From: Nonomuraea corallina
GTDB lineage: Bacteria; Actinomycetota; Actinomycetes; Streptosporangiales; Streptosporangiaceae
Length of the DNA stretch: 36,007 nucleotides
NCBI RefSeq assembly: GCF_027620315.1
Contig: NZ_JAPNNL010000064.1
Location: 1 to 36,007, forward strand
Direction: 5' to 3'
In this document: positions 15,589-25,670 of the stretch, piece after piece
Numbering within the stretch: position 1 is the stretch's first letter
Layout of the letters: every line of letters begins with the position of its first letter
Translations under genes and position numbers: made by a program
Notes under the pieces: generated by a model
The model's input: only the letters and a program-made list of their open reading frames with translations
The model's database searches: none
Told to the model about the DNA's origin: nothing

Positions 15589-18500
15589 CAGTCCTCCTCG
15601 TCGAGCTCGGCGCGCCCCTTGCGCACGCCCTGCTGGTAACTGGAGAGCCTGTTGCGGAGTCGGTCGGGTGACACCGGAGGGGCGGGCGCCGGCGGCGGGG
15701 CCGGAGCGGCGGCGCCGGGAACCAGGTTCGCCTTCGGGGTGCGCTTGGGCAGCCCTGCGCTGGTCAGCCCGCCGAGCGCCGGTTCGCGGGCCGCTCCGGC
15801 GGCGTGCCAGCCCTGGTCGGCGGGCGAGGACCAGGTGCCTGCCTGGGCCGGAGCGGGCGGCGGCGCGGACTGGTCGACCTTGGGGATGGCGGCGGTGTCA
15901 CCCTGCGCCGACCACGAGTCCCCCGACGACCGGGCCGCGTCCGGCTCGGGCGGGGAGCCCGCCGGGTCGGGGGCCGCGTGGGAGGCCGGGTCGGAGACGG
16001 GGTCGGAGACGGGGTCGGAGACGGGGTCGGAGACGGGGTCGGAGACGGGGTCGGAGAAGGCGGGCTTGGTGAACCAGCTCGACGCCGCCGGGGCGGGCTC
16101 CACGGAGGCGTGGAGCGGCGCGTACTCACCGTGGGTGGACGGCGGTCCGGCCGGCGGGCCGCTCTGCTCGGGAGGCAGGCGGCGCGGCAGTCCGCCTGCC
16201 GCGAGCCCGTTGTCTGCGGGCAGTCGGCGCGGCAACTCTCCGCCGTGACCGCCGCCCTGCCCGAGACCACGCGACCCCGACCCGAATCCACCGTCCGAGG
16301 CGAAGTCACGCGACCCCGACCCGAACCCGCCCTCGGAAGGGAAGCCGCGCGATCCCGGCCCGAAGCCACTCTCGGAAGGGAAGCCACGCGACCCGGCCGC
16401 GAACCCGCCGTCCGGGGCGAAGTCACGGGAGCCTGGCCCGAACCCGCCGTCCTGCGGGAACCCGCGTGGCGCGGCGCCGGGCTCGCCTTCCGGCAGGAAG
16501 CCGCGCGGGCCGGCGTCGGAGGTGAAGTCGCGTACGTGGTCGCCCGAGTGGGTGTGCGGCGAGCTGAACCAGGACGATTCGGAAGGCGGGTCCATCGACG
16601 GGTGGGCCGTGCCCGGCATGGACGGATGGCCGATGCCCGGGTGCGCGGTGCTGGCCTGCATGGGCACGTGCGCGAACGGCGGCGGCTCCTGGGCCGAAGG
16701 GGCCGGCGGGAACGGCGTCCCGGTGGCCGCCGCGCCCGGGACCGGGGTGAGCAGCATCTCGGGCAGCAGGACCATGGCGGTGAGCCCGCCCACGTCCTGG
16801 CGGCGCAGCTGCACCTTGATGCTGTGCCGCAGCGCCAGCCGGCCGACCACGAACAGGCCCATGCGGCGCGACACCGACACGTCCACGACCGGCGGGTTGG
16901 CCAGGCGCCAGTTGGCCTCGGCGAGTTCCTCGGGGCTCATGCCGATGCCCTGGTCGGTGACGGCGACCATGAGCCCGCCGCCGTCGATGCGGCTACTGGA
17001 GATGACGACCTTGGTGTCGCCCGAGGAGAACGACACGGCGTTCTCGATCAGCTCGGCGAGCAGGTGCACGACGTCGTTGACGGCCTGCCCGGCGATGGCG
17101 GCGTCCGACTGGACCTGGATGCCGACGCGGTCGTAGCTCTCGACCTCGCCCAGCGCGGCGCGGACCACGTCCATGAGCTCGACCGGCTGGCTCCACTTGC
17201 GGGCGGCCTCCTGGCCGGCCAGGACCAGGAGGTTCTCGGAGTTGCGGCGCATGCGGGTGGCCAGGTGGTCGAGCTTGAACAGGTCGGCCAGCCGGTCGTC
17301 GTCGCGCTCGCCGCGTTCCAGGCGCTCGATGAGGGTGAGCTGCCGCTCGACCAGCGTCTGACTGCGGCGCGAGAGGTTGACGAACATCGCGTTGACGTTG
17401 GCGCGCAGCCGGGCCTCGTCGCCGGCCAGCCGGACGGCCTCCCGGTGGACCTCGTCGAAGGCCCGCGCCACCTCGCCGACCTCGTCGCGGGAGAAGATGC
17501 CGATGGGCGGCACCTCGGCGCTGACCGCGCCGTCGCGCGACTCCCGCAGGTGCTGGACGAACTCCGGCAGCCTCCTGCCGGCGATCTCCAGGGCTTCGGC
17601 GCGCAGCCGGCGCAGCGGGCGGACGAGCGAGCGGGCCACCCCGGTGGTGATCGCCAGAACGGCGACGAGCAGGGCGATGACCGCGCCCGCGATCACGTAC
17701 GCGCGCTGCTGCTCGGCGGAGCTGAGCGACTCGCTGCGGCCGAGGATGCCGGCCGCCTGGCGCTGCTCGACCGCGCGCAGGGCGTCGATGACGGTGGCCG
17801 ACGCCTCGAACCACTGTCCGGCGTCGTCGCGGTCGGCGAGGTTGAGCCCGCGCAGCGTCTGCCCGGCGGTGGCCCGGATGAGCACCAGCTCGCGCAGGAA
17901 CAGCATGTCGTCGGCGGAGCGGCCGTTGACCGTCTCGTCGAAGAAGCGGCGTTCGTCCGCGGTGGCCTCCTCGGCGAAGGCCTCGCGCTGGTTCTCCTCA
18001 CGGGACAGCTCGCCGAGGAAGGTCTTCAGCTGCTCCTGGCCGAAGGAGCCTTCCGCCAGGGCGGTGGTGACCAGGGCCTGCTGGAGGGAGACGCTCTCCT
18101 TGGCCCGTGCCAGCGCGTCGAGCATGCGGGTCTGCCGGAACAGCTCGTCGTCCTGGCTGCCGCTGATCAGCTCGTTGTGGATGGAGAGCAGGTCGTTGAT
18201 GACGGTGGTGTAGAGCTCGACGGCCGCGGCGGGCAGCAGGTCGGCCTCGATGGCCTGGTCGCGCAGCCCGCCCAGGTCGTCGAACCGGTTGAGCATGTTC
18301 TCGATCTGGTCGGCGGTGCGGCCGGTGACCCCGCCGAGCAGCGTGTTCGCGGTTCCGCGCAGCTCGCGGATGGCGGCGTCGGTCCTGCCGATCTGGGCGC
18401 GCACGTCGGGGAGCTGGGCCCGGGGCCGGCCGCGGGCGATGTACCAGGAGAGCCTGGCGCGTTCCCCGGAGATCTCGTGCGTGAGGCCGCCGACCTGTTC

Positions 18501-18695
18501 GCTGAGCCGGGCGAGCTGGTTGATGCGGGCGTAGTCGGCCGCCGCCCCGTTCGAGGCCATGACCTGGACCCCGCCGAGCAGGACGGCCGCGGCTGTCGGC
18601 ACCAGGATCAGGGCGACCAGCCGGGCGCGGACCCGCCAGTTGCGCAGCCGCCACCTGCCTTCCTCCGGCGGCCGCTCTGCTAACTCTGTACTCAC
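15588..18695 (-). CDS. cvnA: CvnA2, nitrate/nitrite-sensor-type histidine kinase-like protein
   Basis: Membrane sensor of conservon 2, 1035 aa from a GTG at 18695 that has GAGAGG upstream and aligns with CvnA1. An ATG at 18848 is in frame but would translate through tandem leader repeats and has no family match. Layout: TM1 about 27-46; sensing-like helical domain about 50-330; TM2 about 332-351; HAMP about 355-425; DHp with His477 in LDHLATRMRRNSENLL; N box ELIENA about 548-553; G1 DQGIG 581-585. The tail after residue 650 is disordered, with 13-residue Gly/Ser/Phe repeats, a DPVS run, and the shared C-terminal motifs LPKRTPKANLVPG and RLRNRLSSYQQGVR. The kinase core is nearly the same as CvnA1 over the DHp helices. 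Confidence 0.92.
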   Translation of the reverse strand: MSTELAERPPEEGRWRLRNWRVRARLVALILVPTAAAVLLGGVQVMASNGAAADYARINQLARLSEQVGGLTHEISGERARLSWYIARGRPRAQLPDVRAQIGRTDAAIRELRGTANTLLGGVTGRTADQIENMLNRFDDLGGLRDQAIEADLLPAAAVELYTTVINDLLSIHNELISGSQDDELFRQTRMLDALARAKESVSLQQALVTTALAEGSFGQEQLKTFLGELSREENQREAFAEEATADERRFFDETVNGRSADDMLFLRELVLIRATAGQTLRGLNLADRDDAGQWFEASATVIDALRAVEQRQAAGILGRSESLSSAEQQRAYVIAGAVIALLVAVLAITTGVARSLVRPLRRLRAEALEIAGRRLPEFVQHLRESRDGAVSAEVPPIGIFSRDEVGEVARAFDEVHREAVRLAGDEARLRANVNAMFVNLSRRSQTLVERQLTLIERLERGERDDDRLADLFKLDHLATRMRRNSENLLVLAGQEAARKWSQPVELMDVVRAALGEVESYDRVGIQVQSDAAIAGQAVNDVVHLLAELIENAVSFSSGDTKVVISSSRIDGGGLMVAVTDQGIGMSPEELAEANWRLANPPVVDVSVSRRMGLFVVGRLALRHSIKVQLRRQDVGGLTAMVLLPEMLLTPVPGAAATGTPFPPAPSAQEPPPFAHVPMQASTAHPGIGHPSMPGTAHPSMDPPSESSWFSSPHTHSGDHVRDFTSDAGPRGFLPEGEPGAAPRGFPQDGGFGPGSRDFAPDGGFAAGSRGFPSESGFGPGSRGFPSEGGFGSGSRDFASDGGFGSGSRGLGQGGGHGGELPRRLPADNGLAAGGLPRRLPPEQSGPPAGPPSTHGEYAPLHASVEPAPAASSWFTKPAFSDPVSDPVSDPVSDPVSDPVSDPASHAAPDPAGSPPEPDAARSSGDSWSAQGDTAAIPKVDQSAPPPAPAQAGTWSSPADQGWHAAGAAREPALGGLTSAGLPKRTPKANLVPGAAAPAPPPAPAPPVSPDRLRNRLSSYQQGVRKGRAELDEED
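15988..16059 (-). repeat. 12-bp tandem repeat encoding DPVS in the CvnA2 tail
   Basis: The plus strand carries GGGTCGGAGACG in five exact head-to-tail copies plus a sixth with one change, encoding (DPVS)5DP. Because the unit is 12 bp, gain or loss of copies keeps the frame, so length variation between strains is likely. Confidence 0.95.
16275..16469 (-). repeat. 39-bp / 13-residue repeats in the CvnA2 tail
   Basis: Five successive 13-residue units of the form (S/P)R(G/D)F(P/A)xDGGFGxG are encoded: PRGFPQDGGFGPG, SRDFAPDGGFAAG, SRGFPSESGFGPG, SRGFPSEGGFGSG and SRDFASDGGFGSG, followed by SRG. Low complexity with periodic Phe and Arg. Confidence 0.9.
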
Positions 18696-18711
18696 CGAAC
18701 GCAACCTCTCG

Positions 18712-18749
18712 CCCTGTATCGGCGTAAATGCCCTGCATCGGCGTATATG
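18712..18749 (-). repeat. Two tandem 19-bp repeats in the cvnA2 leader
   Basis: CCCTGTATCGGCGTAAATG is followed directly by CCCTGCATCGGCGTATATG (17 of 19 identical, plus strand). The pair begins 17 nt upstream of the cvnA2 GTG, next to its ribosome site. Candidate operator or leader-RNA element. Confidence 0.7.
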
Positions 18750-18788
18750 CAGGACCTTCATGATCTCTGGCAAATCTCGTGCAAGCCC

Positions 18789-18807
18789 GGGTAATTGCCA
18801 CACACTC
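18789..18807 (-). promoter_or_regulatory. 19-nt motif upstream of cvnA2, shared with cvnA1
   Basis: GGGTAATTGCCACACACTC on the plus strand matches 17 of 19 positions of the motif at 4670-4688. It lies 94 nt before the cvnA2 start. A weak, gapped resemblance (GTAACGCACAAAC) sits at a similar distance from cvnA3 near 31787-31799. Function inferred from conservation only. Confidence 0.45.
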
Positions 18808-19006
18808 GCGTCAGGCCAGCCATCAGACCATAACGCGACATAAGTCAAGCAGTGTGACGCATGAGCATAGAACCTGGGGCCTCACTTATGAAGCCCATAA
18901 GGAGAGAAATATTGCATTACGCCCGAGTATGTCCATGAATGCGAGGTTGGAACGCTCCAGGGACGTAACACCGCAGATGCACGCAGATCTCCTAACGGTC
19001 ACGACG

Positions 19007-19036
19007 TTGAGTTTTGCTTTCGCAACCCCATATGTT
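19007..19036 (+). promoter_or_regulatory. Candidate sigma-70-type promoter for the proV operon
   Basis: TTGAGT and TATGTT are separated by 18 bp, upstream of proV. Transcription would start near 19043, giving a leader of roughly 25 nt that includes the GGCGAGGAG ribosome site. Match to consensus is moderate. Confidence 0.4.
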
Positions 19037-19068
19037 GTGCCCCTTAGGCGAGAAGGCGAGGAGTACGG

Positions 19069-20120
<1,052 letters not shown>

Positions 20121-20124
<4 letters not shown>

Positions 20125-22037
20125 GCAGCACGACGGTCACCTCCGCCTCCTCCAGGCTGCGCCTGCCGAGGTGGGTGGCCCCGGCGGGGGTCGCGGCGCT
20201 GTTCGCGCTCGCGTACCTCGCCTTCCGCGGCACCGGCACGCTGCCGCACGACAGCGAGGCGGCGCCGTTCACCGCGGTCACCGAGCTGCGTGAGTGGATC
20301 GACGACCACCGCAACGACAATCCGCTCTTCCTGTACTTCCTCAACTACATCCGCCTGTTCGTCGGCGCGCTCTACACCTCCTTGCAGACGGTGCTGGTCG
20401 CGATGGGCTGGCCCGGACTGATCGGGGTCATGGGCGGGCTCGCCTGGCTGGCGGGCGGCTGGCGGGTCGCGCTGCTCGCGGTGGCCGGGTTCTGCTCGTT
20501 CGGAGTGCTCGGGCTGTGGGAGTCGAGCGTCGAGACGCTCGCGCTGGTCACCGCGGCGGTGCTGCTGTCGCTGGCGATCGGCGTCCCGCTGGGCATCTGG
20601 GCGGGGATGTCGGCGCGGGTGCGCAGGGCCGTCACGCCGGTGCTGGACGTCATGCAGATCATGCCGACGTTCGCCTACCTGGCGCCGCTCGCGCTGTTCT
20701 TCCACATCGGCGCCCCGGCCGGCGTGATCGCGACGATGATCTACTCGATCCCGCCCGCGATCCGCATCACGGCGCTGGCCATCGAGCAGGTCTCCCCCAC
20801 CGCGGTCGAGGCGTCCGCCTCGCTGGGGGCCACCAGGACGCAGACGCTGGTCAAGGTCTATCTGCCGTTGGCGCGCTCCACGATGGCGCTGGCGGTCAAC
20901 CAGACCATCATGATGGCGCTGTCCATGGTGGTCATCGCCAACCTGATCTCCGCGCCCGGCCTCGGCTCCGACATCATCCGGGGCCTGTCCAGGGCGCAGG
21001 TCGGCATCATGCTCCCGGCCGGCGTCGCGATCGTGATCATGGCCGTGGTGCTGGACCGGATGATGGTCTCGGTGGCCAGGCGCGACCCGCACAGCCGGAT
21101 CGGCCGGGGCAACGTGGCCGCCGCCGGGGCGCTGGCGCTGGCCGGGCCGGCCGCCGCGGCGTTCGTGCCGCGCCAGTGGCCGGAGGACCTCACGGTCGAC
21201 GTCACCCGCCCGGTCAACGAGGCCGTGCTCTGGGCCGAGACGAACTGGTACGCCGTCACCACGTTCGTCAAGGACACCGTGACGAACTACCTGCTCAACC
21301 CGCTGGAGACGCTGTTCACCACCGCGCCGTGGTGGCTGGTCGCCGCCGCGGTGCTCGTGGTCGCCTGGCGGGTCAGCGGAGCGCGGCCGGCGCTGACGGC
21401 GCTGGCCTGCCTGCTGGCGATCGCGCTGCTCGGCACGTGGGAGCACTCGATGCGGACGCTGACCACGGTCGCCGTCGCCGTCGCCGCGACCCTGGCCGTC
21501 GGCGTGCTGCTGGGCATCGCCGCCGCCCGCTCGGGGCGCTTCTCCGCCGTGCAGCGCCCGCTGCTGGACGCCGCGCAGACCATGCCCGCGTTCGTCTACC
21601 TGCTGCCGGCGCTGGCCCTGTTCGGCACCACCCGGTTCACCGCCATCTTCGCCTCGATCATCTACGCCGTGCCGCCCGTCGTGCGGCTGGTCGAGGACGG
21701 CCTCAGGAACGTGCCCGCCTCCGTGATCGAGGCCGCCGCCTCCACCGGCTCCACCTCCGGCCAGATCCTGTGGAAGGTGCAGCTGCCGATGGCCCGCCGG
21801 GCCATCCTGCTCGCCGCCAACCAGGGGATCGTGCTGACGCTGGCCATGGTCGTCGTCGGCGGGCTGGTCGGGGCCGGCGCCCTCGGCTACGACGTCGTAC
21901 TCGGATTCTCCCAGCGCCCCGACTTCGGCATGGGCTTCGTGGCCGGTGTCGCGACGGTCCTGCTCGGAGTCATGCTGGACCGCATCACGCAGGGCGCCGA
22001 CAGGCGTTCGCTTCCCCGGAAAAGGAAAGTCACATGA
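20121..22037 (+). CDS. proW: ProW-like permease with two fused permease domains
   Basis: Permease of the betaine-type importer, 638 aa, about twice the usual 280-350. It holds two ProW-like permease domains in tandem. Domain 1 (about residues 135-320) has [20 protein letters not shown] and the EAA loop [28 protein letters not shown]. Domain 2 (about 445-630) has [20 protein letters not shown] and the EAA loop [28 protein letters not shown]. The two EAA loops have diverged, suggesting an asymmetric pseudo-dimer that replaces the usual ProW homodimer. Overlaps proV and proX1 by ATGA junctions. Confidence 0.9.
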
Positions 22038-23005
22038 AGATTCGCCTGTTCGCAGGCCTGTTAACGCTCGCCCTCGCCGCGGGGTGCGGCGGGGCCACGG
22101 TCGACGGCGGCGCCACCACCGCCGCCTCCCCCGAGGGCTCGGCCGCCGCCTCGTCCCCGGCCGGCACCGTGAAGATCGCGATCAACCCGTGGGTGGGCTA
22201 CGAGGCCAGCGCCAACGTGGTGGCGTACCTGCTGAAGAACGAGCTCGGCTACACCGTCGAGATGCCGGAGATCAAGGAGCAACTCGCCTGGGAGGGCTTC
22301 GAGACCGGCGACGTCGACGTCATCATCGAGAACTGGGGACACCCGGACCTCAAGAAGCAGTACATCGAGGAGAAGAAGGTCGCCGTCGAGGCGGGCTCGA
22401 CCGGCAACAAGGGCGTCATCGGCTGGTACATCCCCAAGTGGATGGCCGACGAGCACCCGGACATCACCGACTGGAAGAACCTGAACAAGTACGCCGACCT
22501 GTTCAAGACCTCCGAGTCCGGAGGCAAGGGCCAGCTGCTCTTCGGCGACCCCTCGTACGTCAGCAACGAGGCCGCGCTCATCAAGAACCTCAAGCTGGAC
22601 TTCAAGATCGTCACTGGTGGCAGCGAGGCGGCGCTGATCAAGAGCGCCCAGCAGGCGCAGGCGCAGAAGAAGGCGCTGCTGTTCTACTTCTGGGACCCGC
22701 ACTGGCTGTTCAGCCAGACCGAGCTGGTCCGCGTGAACCTGCCCGAGTACACCGAGGGCTGCGACGCCGACCCCAAGAAGGTCGCCTGCGACTACCCGGA
22801 GATGGACCTCGACAAGATCGTCAGCAAGAAGTTCGCCGACACCGGCGGCAAGGCGTACGAGCTGGTCAAGAACTTCAACTGGACCAACGCCGACCAGAAC
22901 CAGGTGTCCGACGACATGACCAACGGCGGCATGACCGGCGAGGAGGCCGCCAAGAAGTGGATCGAGGCCAACCCCGCCAAGTGGCAGGCCTGGATCCCTC
23001 AGTAA
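22034..23005 (+). CDS. proX: ProX-like glycine betaine-binding lipoprotein (copy 1)
   Basis: Substrate-binding protein, 323 aa, with signal peptide and lipobox LAAGC (Cys about 18). The mature part matches the OpuAC/ProX family: VKIAINPWVGYEASANVVAYLLKNELGY, GDVDVIIENWGHPDLKKQYI, and WDPHWLFSQTELVRVNLP. Aromatic residues in these segments would supply the Trp/Tyr cage for quaternary ammonium. ATG start overlaps proW stop, with AAAGGAAAG upstream. Codon use is strongly GC-biased, more so than in the paralogue that follows. Confidence 0.93.
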   Translation: MKIRLFAGLLTLALAAGCGGATVDGGATTAASPEGSAAASSPAGTVKIAINPWVGYEASANVVAYLLKNELGYTVEMPEIKEQLAWEGFETGDVDVIIENWGHPDLKKQYIEEKKVAVEAGSTGNKGVIGWYIPKWMADEHPDITDWKNLNKYADLFKTSESGGKGQLLFGDPSYVSNEAALIKNLKLDFKIVTGGSEAALIKSAQQAQAQKKALLFYFWDPHWLFSQTELVRVNLPEYTEGCDADPKKVACDYPEMDLDKIVSKKFADTGGKAYELVKNFNWTNADQNQVSDDMTNGGMTGEEAAKKWIEANPAKWQAWIPQ

Positions 23006-23029
23006 GCCCCTCCGACACCCACGAGACGC

Positions 23030-23056
23030 GTGGCCCCGCCTTCACCGCGGGGCCAC
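23030..23056 (+). terminator. Strong hairpin between proX1 and proX2
   Basis: GTGGCCCCGC and GCGGGGCCAC form a perfect 10-bp stem around a 7-nt loop, in the 67-nt gap between the two binding-protein genes. There is no T-run, so it may act as a partial terminator or as a 3' stabiliser raising proX1 mRNA relative to downstream genes. Confidence 0.6.
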
Positions 23057-23072
23057 GGTCGCGGAGACCCTC

Positions 23073-24008
23073 ATGCGAACCAAGATTCTCGCCGGGCCGC
23101 TCGCGCTGGCCCTGCTGCTGACCGCCTGCACGGCCGAGGAGTCCCCCACGGCGACCGGCGCCCCCAAGACGGTCAAGATCGACATCCACGGCTGGGTCGG
23201 CTACGAAGCCCAGGCCGCCGTGCTGACCCACCTGCTCAAGAGCCGGCTCGGTTATCAGGTGCAGACGCGCGAGATGGCCGAAGCGGATTCCTGGAAAGGT
23301 TTCGAGACCGGCGAGGTCGACGTCATCGTCGAGAACTGGGGGCACAACGACCTCAAAGAGGAGTACATCGAGAACAAGAAAGTCGCCCTCTCCGCCGGTC
23401 TCACGGGCAACAAAGGGGTGATCGGATGGTATGTCCCCGAGTGGATGGTCAAGGAACACCCGGACATCACCGACTGGCGCAATCTGAACAAGTACGCGAA
23501 CTTGTTCAGGACCGCGAAATCCGGCGAACTCGGTCAGGTGCTCGACGGCGATCCCTCGTTCGTCACCAATGACGAGGCGCTCGTCAAGAATCTCGATCTC
23601 GATTACAAGGTCGTCTACTCCGGCAGCGAGGACGCATTGATCAAGGCCGCCCAGGCGGCGACCAAGAACAAGACGCCGCTGCTGATGTACTTCTACGAGC
23701 CGCAGTGGCTTTTCACCAAGGTCAAGCTGGTGAAGATCAACCTGCCGGCCCACGCCATCGGCTGCGACGCGCGTCCGGCCCGGGTCGCGTGCGACTACCC
23801 GCCGTACCTGCTCGACAAGATCGTCAGCAAGCGGTTCGCCGAGACCGGCGGCAAGGCGTACGAGTTGGTGCGCAACTTCCAGTGGACCAACGACGACCAG
23901 AACAAGGTCGCCAGTGACATGATCAACGAGGACCTGACCGCCGCCGAGGCCGCGAAACGCTGGGTGGAGGAGAACGAGATCGTGTGGAAGGACTGGATCC
24001 CCCGATGA
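23073..24008 (+). CDS. proX: ProX-like substrate-binding lipoprotein (copy 2)
   Basis: Paralogue of the preceding gene, 311 aa, lipobox LLTAC (Cys about 19). It keeps the same landmarks ([66 protein letters not shown]) but differs in binding-site neighbours, for example INPWVGYE in copy 1 versus [10 protein letters not shown] here and FWDPHWLF versus FYEPQWLF. Specificity may therefore differ. The first two thirds use noticeably more AT-ending codons (GTTATC, AAAGGT, AATCTC) than copy 1, so this is not a recent tandem copy. Its end overlaps the oxidoreductase start by ATGA. Confidence 0.92.
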   Translation: MRTKILAGPLALALLLTACTAEESPTATGAPKTVKIDIHGWVGYEAQAAVLTHLLKSRLGYQVQTREMAEADSWKGFETGEVDVIVENWGHNDLKEEYIENKKVALSAGLTGNKGVIGWYVPEWMVKEHPDITDWRNLNKYANLFRTAKSGELGQVLDGDPSFVTNDEALVKNLDLDYKVVYSGSEDALIKAAQAATKNKTPLLMYFYEPQWLFTKVKLVKINLPAHAIGCDARPARVACDYPPYLLDKIVSKRFAETGGKAYELVRNFQWTNDDQNKVASDMINEDLTAAEAAKRWVEENEIVWKDWIPR

Positions 24009-25639
24009 GCTACGACTACGTCATCGTGGGCGGCGGCTCCGCCGGCAGCGCCCTGGCCAACCGGCTGAGCGCCGATCCGTCCGTGTCGGTGCTGGTGCTG
24101 GAGGCGGGCCGCGCCGACTGGCGGTGGGACGTGTTCATCCACATGCCCGCCGCGCTGATGTTCCCCATCGGCAGCAGGTTCTACGACTGGAAGTACGAGT
24201 CCGAGCCCGAGCCGCACATGAACGGCCGGCGCGTCTACCACGCGCGCGGCAAGGTGCTCGGCGGCTCCAGCAGCATCAACGGCATGATCTTCCAGCGCGG
24301 CAACCCGCTCGACTACGAGCGCTGGGCGTCCGACCCCGGGATGAAGACCTGGGACTACGCCCACTGCCTGCCGTACTTCAAGAAGATGGAGAACTGCCTG
24401 GCCGACCCGGGCACCGACTTCCGCGGCGGCGACGGCCCGCTCAAGCTGGAGCGCGGCCCCGCGCGGGGCCCGCTGTTCGAGGCGTTCTTCGAGGCCGTCC
24501 AGCAGGCCGGGCACCCGCTCACCGACGACGTGAACGGCTACCGGCAGGAGGGCTTCGCCGCCTTCGACCGCAACCTGCACCGCGGCCGCCGGCTCAGCGC
24601 GGCCCGCGCCTACCTGCACCCGGTGCGCGGCCGCCGCAACCTGACGGTCCGGACCAGGGCCTTCGTGGAGCGGATCGTCTTCGAGGGCGACCGCGCGGTC
24701 GGCGTGATCTCCGACGGCGAGCGCATCACCGCCGGCGAGGTCGTCGTCTGCGGCGGCGCGATCAACTCGCCGCAGCTGCTGCAGCTGTCCGGCGTCGGCC
24801 CCGCCTCCCTGCTGGAGCCGCTGGGCATCCCGGTCGTGCACGACCTGCCCGGCGTGGGCGAGAACCTCCAGGACCACCTGGAGGTGTACGTCCAGCACGC
24901 GTGCAAGCGGCCCGTGTCGCAGCAACCGTCGCTGGCCTGGTGGCGCAGGCCGGTCATCGGCGCCCAGTGGCTGTTCCTGCGCGGCGGTCCCGGGGCCACC
25001 AACCACTTCGAGGCGGGCGGGTTCATCCGCTCCAACGACGAGGTCGCGTACCCGAACCTGATGTTCCACTTCCTGCCGATCGCGGTGCGCTACGACGGTT
25101 CCGCGCCGGCCGGCGGCCACGGCTACCAGGTGCACGTCGGCCCGATGTACTCCGACGCCCGCGGCTCGGTCCGCGTCACCTCCGCCGACCCGCGCGTCAA
25201 GCCCGCCCTGCGCTTCAACTACCTGTCGACGGAGCAGGACCGCCGCGAGTGGGTGGAGGCCGTCCGGCACGCCAGGGACATCCTGTCCCAGCCCGCCTGG
25301 GACGGCCTGGACGGCGGCGAGATCTCCCCCGGCCCGTCCGTGCGGACCGACGAGGAGATCCTGGAGTGGGTGGCGCGCGACGGCGAGACCGCCCTGCACC
25401 CGTCGTGCACCTGCAAGATGGGCCTGGACGAGCTGTCTGTCGTGCATCCCGAGACGATGCGCGTGCACGGGCTGGAAGGGCTGCGCGTGGTGGACGCCTC
25501 GGTCATGCCGTACGTGACGAACGGCAACATCTACGCCCCGGTCATGATGCTCGCGGAGAAGGCGGCCGACCTCATCCTCGGCAACACCCCGCTGCCGCCG
25601 GAGCCGGTCGCGTTCCACCGTCACCGGGCCGACGGCTGA
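24005..25639 (+). CDS. betA: GMC-family FAD oxidoreductase, choline dehydrogenase-like
   Basis: GMC oxidoreductase of 544 aa, the usual BetA length. N-terminal dinucleotide-binding motif [17 protein letters not shown] (about residues 5-21) and LVLEAGR for the FAD ribose; GMC signature 1 [20 protein letters not shown]; signature 2 [17 protein letters not shown]-terminal active site: His in HPSCTCKMG (about 465) and Asn in [12 protein letters not shown] (about 506). Family role: FAD-dependent oxidation of choline to betaine aldehyde, which could explain coupling to a betaine/choline importer. No betaine aldehyde dehydrogenase is adjacent, so other alcohols are possible. ATG start overlaps proX2 by 4 bp; the stretch upstream in the same frame belongs to proX2. 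Confidence 0.87.
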   Translation: MSYDYVIVGGGSAGSALANRLSADPSVSVLVLEAGRADWRWDVFIHMPAALMFPIGSRFYDWKYESEPEPHMNGRRVYHARGKVLGGSSSINGMIFQRGNPLDYERWASDPGMKTWDYAHCLPYFKKMENCLADPGTDFRGGDGPLKLERGPARGPLFEAFFEAVQQAGHPLTDDVNGYRQEGFAAFDRNLHRGRRLSAARAYLHPVRGRRNLTVRTRAFVERIVFEGDRAVGVISDGERITAGEVVVCGGAINSPQLLQLSGVGPASLLEPLGIPVVHDLPGVGENLQDHLEVYVQHACKRPVSQQPSLAWWRRPVIGAQWLFLRGGPGATNHFEAGGFIRSNDEVAYPNLMFHFLPIAVRYDGSAPAGGHGYQVHVGPMYSDARGSVRVTSADPRVKPALRFNYLSTEQDRREWVEAVRHARDILSQPAWDGLDGGEISPGPSVRTDEEILEWVARDGETALHPSCTCKMGLDELSVVHPETMRVHGLEGLRVVDASVMPYVTNGNIYAPVMMLAEKAADLILGNTPLPPEPVAFHRHRADG

Positions 25640-25648
25640 ACCCGTAAC

Positions 25649-25666
25649 CGTACGGTGTACCGTACG
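25649..25666 (+). promoter_or_regulatory. Perfect palindrome upstream of TetR gene, candidate autoregulatory operator
   Basis: CGTACGGTGTACCGTACG has perfect 8-bp arms around GT. It ends four bases before the ATG of the TetR gene and starts 9 bp after the betA stop. Its form suits a TetR dimer. Binding so close to the start codon would block transcription or translation of the gene itself. Confidence 0.65.
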
Positions 25667-25670
25667 AAAG

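Larger units (their letters stand above)
18696..19068. other. 373-bp divergent intergenic region between cvnA2 and proV
   Basis: This gap holds the cvnA2 leader repeats (18712-18749), the 19-nt motif shared with cvnA1 (18789-18807), a pair of distant inverted arms CATAAGT/ACTTATG (18839-18845 and 18884-18890), and a candidate proV promoter (19007-19036). It is more AT-rich than its surroundings, as expected for regulatory DNA. I find no credible gene in it: the plus-strand frame around 18779-19255 is unsupported. Confidence 0.6.

Noticed and set aside
15988..16469. CRISPR-like or non-coding repeat array
   Set aside because: Both repeat blocks lie in frame within cvnA2, with units of 12 and 39 bp and no unique spacers.
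18890..18930. Short gene after an AAGGAG at about 18898
   Set aside because: The best frame gives fewer than ten codons before a stop; no support.
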